The notes beneath the pieces were generated by a model. The model was given only the letters and a program-made list of their open reading frames with translations. It did not search any database and was not told the origin of the DNA. A stretch of 64,000 nucleotides of DNA from Calvatia gigantea (Eukaryota; Basidiomycota; Agaricomycetes; Agaricales; Lycoperdaceae), in contig JACAAK010000009.1 in assembly GCA_025093985.1 (NCBI GenBank), forward strand, positions 2,108,001 to 2,172,000. Reading direction: 5' to 3'. The position numbers and the translations under genes were made by a program. Shown here in pieces: positions 33,651 through 48,365 of this stretch. Position 1 is the first letter of the stretch. Each line of letters starts with the position of its first letter.

Positions 33651-35824
33651 ATGCAGCTTCAGGTGTCCTTTATGACCTTGCTGGCCGGCATATTCGTCGT
33701 TCTTTCAAGTACACAGAGTTCTGTAGATGCCCTGCCCCTTTCCAAGAAGGAGACACCAGGATTGGTGACCCTTCCCTTGAAACGAGTCCCACTTTCTCGT
33801 TCTGTTCATCCCCAGATTGTGCGCCCATCTCCCTGATACAACGTAATGATGCACTAATTGACTATGGTCCACCTAGCTCCTCCAACAGCACATCAATCGC
33901 AGTCGTCGCCGTCTTGCACGGATGACCGGCCGCGAGGAACCAACTCGCGAGGAGCAACAGCGTCACCTTGAACGACGAGTCCTCGCTGTCGAGGGCCCTG
34001 ATGGCCTAGAGAAGCGCTTCAGCCGACATGGTGTTCCCAAATCCAGGCCCAAAGGCACGACTTCAAAGAAAGCAGTCACTAAACAGGGGGGGAACAACCA
34101 GAAAGCGACAGGTGGTAATAATAAACTCTTTGACCAACCCAAGCAAACCAAGGGTCAGAATGTGAAGCAGAATGGTGGTGCCACTGGGACTGGCAATCGT
34201 AACGGTCAACAGACTAACGGTGACGAGGGTCAGGACGACACTTCCACTACTGCTGGCAAAACTGGGAACGTTGCTAATGGAAACAAGAACGGCAAACAAG
34301 GAGCAACGGGTGTTGGAAGCAACATCAACACCAACACAACTTCTGCAAACACAGGGTCAGCGAATACTGCCAACAATTTGTACGTCTGAGGACGCATTCC
34401 CCTGAAATCTGTGTGGAACTTATAAATTCTTGGAACGGCTCCAGTGCCAACGTTGATAACGTCGCCACCGCCAATGCTCCCTCTGCTGACAACTCGCTGG
34501 GCCTTGACATCGAGTAAGCGATAGCGCACTTCACCCGACTTTTTATTTTCTCATTAAGTGTCAGGGCAAATGACATCGGTTATCTAGCCACAGTGAAGTT
34601 GGGTACACCACCACGAGATTTTTTGCTTCTCATGGATTCTGGTTCAGCCGACCTTTGGGTTGGCGCCGAGAACTGCAAGTCGGATGCTGGAGGCGATTGT
34701 GTGGGTATCGATACCATTCTGTCTAAAGTGAAGACTAATTCAAACACACCAGGGTGACCATGAATTCTTAGGTTCTGCTTCATCCAGTACCTTCGTTGAC
34801 ACTAATACACCTTTCTCCGTGACCTATGGCACTGGTTCCGTCTCTGGGGATATCATCACCGACAAACTCAACATCGCCGGTCTCCAGCTCGATACCCATA
34901 AGTTTGGCGTAGCGACAACTGAGAGCGTTGAGTTCTCTGACAACTCAACCCCCTTCGACGGTCTCATGGGCCTAGCGCAATCCGTACGTCTCCGTTTGGG
35001 CCGTCTCGGGAAATTTGATGTTAAAGTGGTCTACTAGACTCTATCAGAGCAAAAAACACTCACCCCGATTGAGGCCCTTGCCCAACAAGGTTTGGTTAAT
35101 GCTCCCGTTATTGGATACAAGATTTCCCGTCTCCTCGACAACAAGAACGACGGTGAAATCACGTTTGGGTGAGTCCTTGCTTCGAGATTACCGCCGTTGT
35201 CGTTATTGACCCCACTTCAGTGGAGTGGACCAAACCAAGTTTGACCCCGCGACTGTTGTCAATTTGGACAATGTGAACAACCAAGGTTTCTGGGAGTCTG
35301 CCATAGATGCAGTCGCTGTGGATGGCAAAGACCTCGGCCTGCAAGGGCGTACTGCCATCCTCGATACCGGTCAGTCCGCACTCTGAACGAAGCCCCCATC
35401 TACTGAGCGTGATACCACCTAGGCACAACTTTGATTGTCGCCCCCGATGCCGACGCTAAGGCTGTGCATGATGCGATTACAGATGCTAAGTCTGACGGTC
35501 AGGGCGGATTCACAGTCCCATGTAACACTCAAGCTTCGGTTGCTCTTACTTTCGGTGGGCAGGCTTTCGCAATCGACTCTCGTGACCTCGCCTTCCAACC
35601 TGTTGATCCCAATGACCCTAACGGCGACTGTGTGTCTGGTATTTCCTCTGGGAATATTGGTGGTGCCAATGAGTGGCTTGTGAGTCTTTCACCTTTGCAA
35701 GCAGGATACCCAAACCGATAATTGACTTCTATTCCACCAACAGGTCGGTGATGTGTTCCTCAAGAATGCGTACTTCTCTACAGATGTCGCGAATAACCAG
35801 ATGAGCTTGGCTAAACTCGTTTGA
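33651..35824 (+). CDS. Secreted aspartic protease 1 (pepsin family A1)
   Basis: Secreted pepsin-like endopeptidase. Exon 1 (33651-33818) encodes a signal peptide (MQLQVSFMTLLAGIFVVLSS) and the start of the propeptide (LPLKRVPLSRSVHPQI); exon 2 starts at 33877. An unusual 100-residue Asn/Gly/Thr/Gln-rich stretch (KQGGNNQKATGGNN...GSNINTNTTSANTG) lies between propeptide and enzyme. The catalytic domain has YLATVKLGTPPRDF, active site LLMDSGSADLWVG, the flap SVTYGTGSVSG, FDGLMGLAQS and the second active site TAILDTGTTL, so both Asp residues are present. It ends VGDVFLKNAYFSTDV...SLAKLV. No C-terminal GPI signal. In tandem with protease 2. Confidence 0.9.
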
Positions 35825-36226
35825 GCTGCACACTTCAATTAATTTGGTGGATGTATTACTATACATGTAATCTATGGATATGTTCAGAAACCATAAGTAA
35901 GGACCCCAAAAAACACGCGTCGCACGTCCTAACTACCGACCATCGTGCACCTTAACCCGCGACATCCATATTCCATGTGTTCATCAAAAACTTTCCCTTT
36001 GCGTTTGTGTGTAATTTAAAACTAGTGGGTGCTAATTTTAGGATTGGACATTAAGATTGATACGCGGAAGCTTTGGCTACACGACAAGCCCAAAAGCTCC
36101 ATGACGGAAGTATCGTTCGCTTGGGTTTCATAAACACACAACACACATTTAGCGGCCGCCACTCGGCGCTTTTGGGGACTTGCTCGCTTCAAGCGTTCGC
36201 TCTCTTCTAGCCCTCTCCCCTTCCCA
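35825..36226. other. Spacer between the two aspartic protease genes
   Basis: 3' end of protease 1 and promoter of protease 2. No TATA motif or repeat is clear. Confidence 0.4.
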
Positions 36227-38238
36227 ATGGTCCTTCTGCAACTACCGGCTATGGTGGTGACGCACACTTTCCTTCGAGCTGTCCTCGTGGTATCGTTGTC
36301 ATTGCTGGGGGCTCAGGCAGGCCCAACGAATCCATATGTGTCGATTCCCCTGGAGAGAATGAGAGGTGTCATTGATCATTCTTCAAAGCCGTTCCTTCCT
36401 TCTGCGGTAGTAAGCGGAACGGTCTTTGAGTTCAGAAACGCATGGCTGAAAAACGGAAAATACATCAGGTTCATCAACAACTTACCAACCAGGGGATTCA
36501 GCGTCTGGCGCACATGAAGGGAGAAACCCGTCTCTCGGATCATGACCTCTGGTCCAAGATCTCAAGCCGGTTGAGCTCTCTGCCCAAGGACCTGGAATTC
36601 ATACGAGCATGGGAGGCAGCCACCTCATCCTTTTCAAAGCATCATCTGGGCAAGCGAATGTCCCATTCAACCCACCACAATCAACACTTTATTCGAGGCA
36701 TTGACAAAGCCAACCAGACTGCGCCTATGCAATTACGTCAGTCAAACAACGTGGGGCTTGGGATCCAGTGAGCTTTGTCGGACCTACGGTATTCTAGTTT
36801 CTAATTAAATTACTACTAGGTCCCAGGATTTTGGCTGTAAGTTTGGTGCTACTGGAAATCGACTGCGCTCTTAAGTCTTTAAAATCAGACATAGCCAAAC
36901 TCGCAATTGGTACACCGCCTAGAAATTTCTCCCTCCTTATGGACTCCGGTTCGGCGGATTTCTGGGTCGGTGGTGAGGATTGTCAGGGCAACGGCGGACA
37001 TAGCTGTGTATTTTCCTTCCCTTGTCCTTTTCCGCTGCCCACTCAAGTTGCATCAACCGTTGTTGCAGGGGCAGCACACGTACCTAGGGTCAAACAGCAG
37101 CTCAACCTTCAGGGACCTTCGCGAAGCCTGGGCTATTGAGTACAATACGGGAGAAGTTTCTGGGACCATGGTCCAGGATGATATCTCGATCGCAAACCTG
37201 CACCTCAAGGGGTTCAAATTTGGCGTGGCTTCTAAAGAGAGCCCTGAATTTACGGGGTGATTTTCGGCCGTATTTATCTGACAATGTGTTACTCAATGCT
37301 CATAGTGATGACATACTCTTCGACGGACTTGCGGGGCTTGCCAAATCTGTGAGCAACCTCCCCCCCTCATACAGAGCATGGTTAAAAGTGTGGTACCTAG
37401 ATGATCTCTAAGCAGCGAACGGCCACGCTCGTCGAATCCCTTCGAAAATCTGGGGCTCTAAAAAGTTCCATTATCTCGTTGAAAATTCCTCGTCTGGCAG
37501 ATAACAAACATGATGGTGAAATGACCTTTGGGGGCATGAATCCGGCGCGTTACGACTCTAGGTCCGTTGTCACAGTCAAGAACCAGAATAAATTGGGATT
37601 CTGGGAAACTCCAATCAATCGGGTCAAAATCAATGGCAAGTTCACTGGATGGACCAACCGCACCGGGGTCCTAGATACTGGTACTGTACGCACTTTCATA
37701 TCTGAAAAAACCGTGATGGTGGCTGATGGTTTCCTCTCATTCCTAACCCTAATTTTGAAGGCTCTTCTTATAGCACCTCAAGAAGCAAGTAGTACCTTAC
37801 CCCACCTTCCGTTTTCCCGCTGATTGTTTCCTGTGTCAACATTAGGATGTAGATGCAATCCACTCACAGGTACCTGGAGCGAAACAAGTCGATGGAAGTT
37901 GGACCGTGCCTTGTCAAACGCGAGTTTCCATCTCGCTCACCATCGGGAGCATTGACTTCGCCATCGATCCGCGAGACATTGCCATCATCCCTGTCGATAG
38001 CAACGATATGCAAGGTGATTGCTGGTCTGGCATTGGGGTCGGTACTGTTGGCCCTTTCCATCTGCCTACAACTTGGTTGGTGCGTCCTGCGGTCATCACT
38101 ATCCAAAAACATACTGATTGAAGTGCATGGGCCATCATTGCTGCCTTGCAGCTTGGAGATGTATTCCTAAAGAACGTCTATCATAGTATGAATGCAGATG
38201 AAGGGAACGGCGAGATCAGTTTCGCGAAGCTCAAATAA
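36227..38238 (+). CDS. Secreted aspartic protease 2 (pepsin family A1)
   Basis: Tandem relative of the preceding gene. The signal peptide is in MVLLQLPAMVVTHTFLRAVL, continuing VVSLSLLGAQA. The propeptide IPLERMRG...PSAV is split from VHQQLTNQGIQRLAHM by an intron at the position equivalent to protease 1 (HPQI / LLQQHINRSRRRLARM). SQDFGYIAKLAIGTPPRNF, LLMDSGSADFWVG and GVLDTGT give two intact catalytic Asp residues; WAIEYNTGEVSG is the flap and LGDVFLKNVYHSM the close. Unlike protease 1 it lacks the Asn/Gly-rich spacer, having a short helical His/Ser region instead. One intron is GC-AG. The first ATG (36227) is used; 36251 is also possible. Confidence 0.88.
37785..37845 (+). other. GC-AG intron in aspartic protease 2
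   Basis: 61-nt intron with donor CAAGAA|GCAAGT and acceptor AACATTAG. It joins LLIAPQE to DVDAIHSQVPG in phase 0. The GTs just downstream are phase 1 and lead out of frame. Confidence 0.8.
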
Positions 38239-39887
38239 AGAGTGCTTCACAATCTTGATCGCTAGTTGCGCGTAGTCAGAGGGTGTTGAACACCAACATC
38301 CTTCCAGGCATCCCGCCTCTATGGCAGGTAATTGAGTTGCATGTATTAGCTTCTTACTTGGTACCGGTCTCATCGCTTGCCAGACACGATCAGTTTAGAC
38401 AAGGACAGTCCAAAACTTTCCTATCTCTATTCCTTTTTTATTGTAGATTAATTCTGTTTAATTAGTAATACTTCGTTTTCTTGATGAGCGCTTTAACCTC
38501 AGATGGTGGTTATGAATCATCAAGCGGGTTGGGCCAACCGAACCGAACCTGCTTTGTTCGTTCCTTGTTTTACTTATCTTCCCCTCGACTTGGTTCGATC
38601 TCCCCCGGCATCGTCTGCTCCTTTTTGTTGTGGTTATTCCTGCTGTTCCTGTACTCGACTTACTAGGCGCTGAGTAGAACGAGTCTTTTCCGGTCACTGA
38701 GCCTCGGGGTGGGCTCTCGAGCTATCGGGGTGGCGTGAACATAGTGTAGCCATTTTGCCTGATGCTTGCTAAATGCCGAATAACACCATGGTCCCATCCC
38801 ACGGCCACAACCGTCCAATGTCAGAAGGCTGCGCGTGTCCGATGATTGATGGACTGCTCGGTGGATAGCGGCAGATCAATGTAAATACCCAATCTAATCG
38901 GCTCATTCGGGGTAAAGGAGACGACGGAAAGCCGGATGACGTAACTCACATCGACATCCACCCTTGATCCACACCATAGTTGCGGGCGAAACTGGGCGGA
39001 ATTAATACCATGGGGGACGAGGCGGGGGGTATTTTTTCTGGTCATGTCCCCTTTATCCACGAGTACAACCCGTTAGTCACTTTGGAAGTACTGCGAACAG
39101 TGTCTAGATCAATAGGAATATATTATATTTTTAAGTTTACGCACTTGACTATTTACAGGTCCATGCCTTCATCCGAGTGTCCCGTCACATCGTCCCAAAT
39201 TTAATCGTTCCTTCAAGGATCCTTAAGTCTACCATAGTGCTCACAACCGCTCCTGGGTTATGGAGTTAAGGCGACACAGATGGGCAGGAATTCTATCTAG
39301 ATTCGTGATGGAGTTGCCAAAAGCACGCACGAGGGGATAATAAAGAAACTAGCAACCAAAAACATAGACAGTGTGCAGAAAACGGTTGGGGGGGAGAGGG
39401 TTGTACAAGCAATGATAGTGGACAATGGTAACTTGATGAATGAAAGGAGGGGGGTAAAACACCTTGATACAAGTATGTAAAGAGGACTACGTTGATTAGA
39501 GAAAGTTGAAACAACGAAGGTAAAGAGAAACCTAAACCTTAATACCACGATTACTAAAGAGACAACAGAGATTAGCCATTGTTAGCCATTGAAAGATGGG
39601 GAGCATGTGTTGTTGTGGTGTAGCAATGGGGGAAGAGGGGAGTGGGGGAGGGGGGGTATGCAATGTTGAGTCCGACGTGTAATACACTAAGGAAATATCG
39701 AAGGGAGTTGTGCAAGCGAATGTCAGATTTTGTTTCACGATACATTGGGGACGTTGTCTTTGTGTTCGGGGTGATGTAAACGAGGGCCAGCATGAATCAA
39801 TAGGGTAGTCAACGGTCGGACCGAAAGCGAAAGTTGGACATAGCATGCGACGAAGACCATGAAAGAGGGAGATTTGAAGCACCGGGT
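38239..39887. other. Convergent spacer, protease 2 / LAMMER kinase
   Basis: No coding exon recognised. The kinase-proximal half is G-rich on the plus strand (39385-39410 and 39630-39660), i.e. C/T-rich in the kinase transcript, and looks like 3' UTR. Confidence 0.4.
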
Positions 39888-41819
39888 TCAAATCTCTGGA
39901 GGAATCATCAACGAAAAATACGGGTGGTTTAGTGCCTCCCGAACTGTAATCCGTTGAGCAGGATCAAAGGCCAAAAGCCGTTGCACGAGATTGAGGAATT
40001 GTCGATTGATGTTGTCGATTGGGGGGATGACCTCCTCCAGCGGACGAGTGTTGCGGACGTCTCGTTTGCTTTGCCGAGTGGCTTTTGGTTTAGGCCAGTC
40101 GAGTCTGCCGTCCTTGAAGAACTCTGGTTTGGATCGCTGGCCGGCATGGGCAAAGCGCTCGGGCATTTTTCCCATCACCATCTCCATCATGGCTAGATGT
40201 TCCAGGTTGTCATGTGTTTGGTAGAGTGCAACTCCTGTGTAAAATTCGACGAGAATGCATCCTAATGAGTAAGCATCACAAGGGAATGACCAGCCGAGCC
40301 CTAAATAATCGGCGAGTTCAGCTGACATACCGAAACCATCAGTCAGCACACCATACCTAGGATGATTTCGGGAGCACGGTAATGACGTGTTGATACAACG
40401 GTGGAGTGGTATTCCGACTCAAATGTCGCAGAGCCGAAGTCTATTAGACGAATTTCCGTCGATTGGAGAATACGCTTGGGTTTGGGAGGGGCATTTCGCT
40501 ATTGCCAACGTCAACAACAGGACGGGAAGAGCAATGTCTGGCTACTTGCCTTATGTGACGTTGGGATATGAACTGTTTTATATTCATGATGAACAAGGAG
40601 GATATTTTCTGGTTTGAGATCGGTATGGATAAGATGTAGGTCGTGCAGAACTTCGAGAGATGAGATCCGGTAAACAAGTCAGGAGTGGGGGGGGCTTACA
40701 TGCAACACTGCCCAGAAGCTGTCTGGCAAAATCCTGGATGTGATGCCGGGGGAACGGCGCAAATTCATTTTCCTTGAGGAAATCGTAGACACACATTCCA
40801 AGAAGCTCAGACACGAGGCATATGTGGTTACGGTGATCAAACCAGTGCAGGAGATGTATGCATTTGCTGGAAACGAGTCGTTGAGCATGGCGCTGCGGAA
40901 TTTGGCGAGGCCGACCTACTTCCGGTTCATGGGATCGCGTTCCTTTAGCTTCTGAAGGACGCGGACCTCAATCCTGCTAGCGTCGCGGTATTTGGGTATT
41001 GCCCTGATTATCTTGATGGCCACCCTAGAATTTGTTTGCGTATCGATGCATTCGACAACTTTGCCGAAAGTTCCCTGCCCCAGCAGACGTACCGTGCGAT
41101 CTAGAAAAAAAAAGTGATGAGCAAGGGGATATCGGCACAGGAGCGGAGACGAACAGCGCCGGAATATCAAGTCATCCGGGACGATAATGTAGTGTCCCTC
41201 TTTGTCATCACAGGACGCAAGACCTTTGGTTGCCTGGAAGAAAGCCATAGGGATGGTCAGTACGTCATTAAATAAAGTGTAGGTGGCTACGGACATCGTC
41301 TATCGCAGCAGCACTTCTGAAGTCGTTAGCCTTCACGGGGACAAGAGGCTGCGCCTGCTGAGAGCTCTGCACGGGCTTTTTGACAGGCAGCGCACGGACC
41401 TCCTCTTGATGGTCCCGTCTCCGTTTCTTTGGAGCTGGGGCTGTGATTGAGGAGGAGCTAGAAGAAAGAGCCTGTGCTTCTGCTGCAGCTCGTGCCCGCG
41501 TACGGATGGGGGCAGAAAATAAGGGTGGTTGGTAAGATGCAGAATAATTGGGATTGTGGGTAGTAGCAGGAGAGATCGTGGCTGGTGGGGGAGTGTCCTC
41601 GATGACGATGACTTCGCGAAGTCTGCCATCGCTATCGACCTCCTGAACCTCACTATACTGCACCGAGTATCTAGCCGCGCGTTTCCGCTTGCGGGTACCA
41701 ACAGGTGGTGTAGGCTTTACGCTTGGGCCAGCTGTATTAGGATTGGCAGCGCCATTGATGGGTTGGCGGGAGTATTGGGCCATAACTTGGGCTGGGAGCG
41801 GGTGGACCGCTGCCGACAT
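39888..41819 (-). CDS. LAMMER/CLK-family dual-specificity protein kinase
   Basis: Kinase of the Clk/Kns1/Lkh1 type, which phosphorylates SR splicing factors and regulates growth. The first ATG in frame is 41819 ([19 protein letters not shown]). A basic, Ser/Pro-rich N-terminus with nuclear-type KKRRRD precedes the kinase: [13 protein letters not shown] (P-loop), VAIKIIRA (catalytic Lys), [19 protein letters not shown] (DFG), [12 protein letters not shown]. The signature helix reads [11 protein letters not shown] where the family has EHLAMMERILG. It ends [21 protein letters not shown]. One intron is GC-AG. Divergent from the MYST gene, 292 bp apart. Confidence 0.9.
40499..40549 (-). other. GC-AG intron in the LAMMER kinase gene
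   Basis: 51-nt intron on the minus strand with donor CATAAG|GCAAGT and acceptor GGCAATAG. It joins HK to [20 protein letters not shown], which leads in frame to the DFG motif. The nearest GT is in the wrong phase. Confidence 0.8.
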
Positions 41820-42111
41820 TGTCTGCGTGGTAGTGAACGACGTGGTGGAAGAGGAAGAGAGGAGAACTGGGGAAAACTTGGGTGCTTGCAGACCCAAATG
41901 GATCCTGAACAGTGTAGATGCTTTTGTTGCCCATTGTTTGGCGACGAGCCACCCACAGTGGTTCAGTTCATCTTGTCACATGCCCTGCCGAGCAGCTCGC
42001 ACTCCAAACATGTGCAAACACCCAAGGCCACCGTCCCCGACGACGAGCAACTCATTTAGTCTCCTTCGTTATAACTAGCTCTTGCGGCGTCATCGCCGAC
42101 AGCGACGACAA

Positions 42112-46062
<3,951 letters not shown>

Positions 46063-46245
46063 CAGGGTAGCTACCTAATCGAGCGTGTGAATATTGTTTG
46101 TGTTGTTGGGGTCGTGGGTTTGGCCTTGTGGCTCGATTTTGAGTTGTGAGCTGGACTGGAACGATGGACAGTCGCAAGTGTGTTTGGTTTGTTGTCCGTG
46201 TTGGTTCTGTGCTGATGTGAGCGATAATGGCGCAGTGAGTCGACG

Positions 46246-48104
46246 ATGCAATACGGCCACCTGCCCAGCCTGGGCGAGCGCCGCGACTCCAACCTGGACA
46301 GCAACGGCTCGGTACGTCTCCCACATTGCGAACCACGCAATTTCACCCACTGAACCTCTCCCTCGAGACCCCCTTTCAAACACACCAGTCTCTCAACCAG
46401 GCCCTCGGCACACATCTCCAGCCTCAGTACAGAACTGACTACCGCAACCCCTCAACATCCCCGCCATCCCATCCCCTCCCATCCTCCTCACATTCCCCCC
46501 TCGCCTTCACCGTACCCAATGCAACATCCCCAAACATCAAGCGCAAGCATGTCGACCATCCCATCTCTCAGCAGGTCATCAAACGTGGCAGGCGCGAGCT
46601 AGACGACTCCGACCCCTACGATCTTGACCCTGCAGGCCAGGGCGCAAAGCACTGGACAGACGAAGAAAAGTCCAAGCTCTTCACATGGCTCATGGGCGCA
46701 GGCCAGGACGAGCACTGGAACGCACTCCGCGCAACGAAAAACTCATGTCTCCGCGAGGTCCGCCCTCTCTCTCACTTACCTATGAATGAATGATTTATTA
46801 ACTGAACCTCCATTCAAGTGTGCTATGGATGTTTTCGGCAGTAAAAAGACATATCAGGCACTAAAAGGCTGTTACGAACGCAATTTTAATCTTTTTAAAC
46901 AGATATATGCGTTCGAGCAGTTCCATGCACCAAACAACGACCTCATCCATCTGAGCGAAGCCGATCGACTCAGAGAATACGAACGCCGTCTTGCTACCGC
47001 CCGTAAGGCCGGATGCGATGTAGGCAACATCACCGCTCGCACGATCGAGCACTGGCACCGCAGAGGCTGGTATGACCTCTTTTATCGCCGGTATGCGTGC
47101 ATATATATATATATATATATCCAGCTTTCACTCAGCATATACATTAACACTCCACGTAGATGGCACGGGGATCCTGCAACCACCCGGCCCAGCCAGTCCC
47201 GGAATAATAATGGCCCAAACAATAACCAAGGGCCCATAGAGGACACCGAGGCAGACGACGACCATCAATCCCAGCCTCCACCTCCGCCCCAACAACAGCC
47301 ACCTACCCAATCCCAGCCACCGCCACAACCCCAAAATCCCTCGGCCCTCGACTTTTCTGACCCCACAGGCGCTCTCACGAACGGCATGAACGGATTCAGT
47401 CACATTAATTATATCAACCCCCAATCACTTCGCGATAACCAACTTGTGCCCCCCTCACCTGCGACCGTTCCGACCGGCCCGAGTACTACCCACAGTACCC
47501 ACGCAGGAAGCACCAATCCTACTGGCACCGCCGGTGGAGGTCCATCATTAACCTCAAACCCAGCTGTCAACGGCGCTGCTTCTTCGTCTTCCACGTCTAG
47601 TTCGCATCCCCATATTTCTGGCCTGGGCCATACCGGTTCACACCCTGCCGCGAACCCCAATAATGCACCTCCGCCCTCGGCTTCGTCTTCTGCACCTAAT
47701 CCATCTATCCCCTCGGGTGCACAGAATGATCCACTGGCTGTCAATATCACCATTACTCAGAACATGTTATCGACGTATATGCAGTTCTTGCAGGTACAAA
47801 CGCAGACAGGTAAGATGAAGCTTGAGTATTTGAGAAGAAGGGAAGAAAGAGAGGAAAAGGAGAGTGTGCAGAGGAGAGAGATGGAGCGGATGAAGTTGGA
47901 GCGGGAAGCGGCAGAATTTGAACACTCGAAGCATTCGGCAAATACGAAGCAGAAGGCGGATAGAGCAATAGTAAGCGCGCGTTCCTTCTTCACGTATTCC
48001 GTACTGAGCCGTGCTTGCAGGAGCTGCTCAGTAATCCATCCATTGATGCCTCGGTCAAACATGCAGCAAGCGAGTTCTTGAAGAAACTGTTCGCATCAGA
48101 CTAA
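46246..48104 (+). CDS. Myb/SANT-like DNA-binding protein
   Basis: Probable transcription factor. It begins MQYGHLPSLGERRDSNLD, and after a Ser/Pro region and KRKHVDHPISQQVIKRGRR has a Myb/SANT-like trihelix: KHWTDEEKSKLFTWLMGAG, HWNALRATKNSCLRECAMDV, FGSKKTYQALKGCYERNF, with the spaced Trp residues of that fold. A long Gln/Pro/Ser/Asn-rich middle follows, then VNITITQNMLSTYMQFLQVQ and a C-terminal coiled coil (RRREEREEKESVQRREMERM). It ends VKHAASEFLKKLFASD. The second intron contains an AT repeat. Such Myb-coiled-coil proteins are common in agaricomycetes; the target is unknown. Confidence 0.78.
47101..47120 (+). repeat. (AT)10 microsatellite in an intron
   Basis: A pure AT dinucleotide run lies 11 nt into the intron that starts GTATGC after YRR of the Myb/SANT-like gene. 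Confidence 0.9.
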
Positions 48105-48365
48105 AGCCTATAAACTGATACTTTCTTCCTTTCCATTACCTTTGCTCCATCTATATGATTTTTTTCCCAGTATATATCCAGTATCCCTTAGTAGTTTTTC
48201 GCTTTGACTCCCCCGTGTTGTATTTATCTCTGTTGACAACAATGACTCTGGATGGTTCGGTTCTGCTCTAAAATTAAATGTGTGTGTTAAAAATTCGTCT
48301 ACAAGGTTCATTACAATTGTCTGCGGCTTGGTATCGCCCCTATTTCTATTATGCCCGCACGCCTT

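Noticed and set aside
39870..39905. GGTTCAAATCTC resembling a tRNA T-loop
   Set aside because: The flanking bases do not pair as a T stem, and the stretch overlaps the end of the LAMMER kinase coding region.
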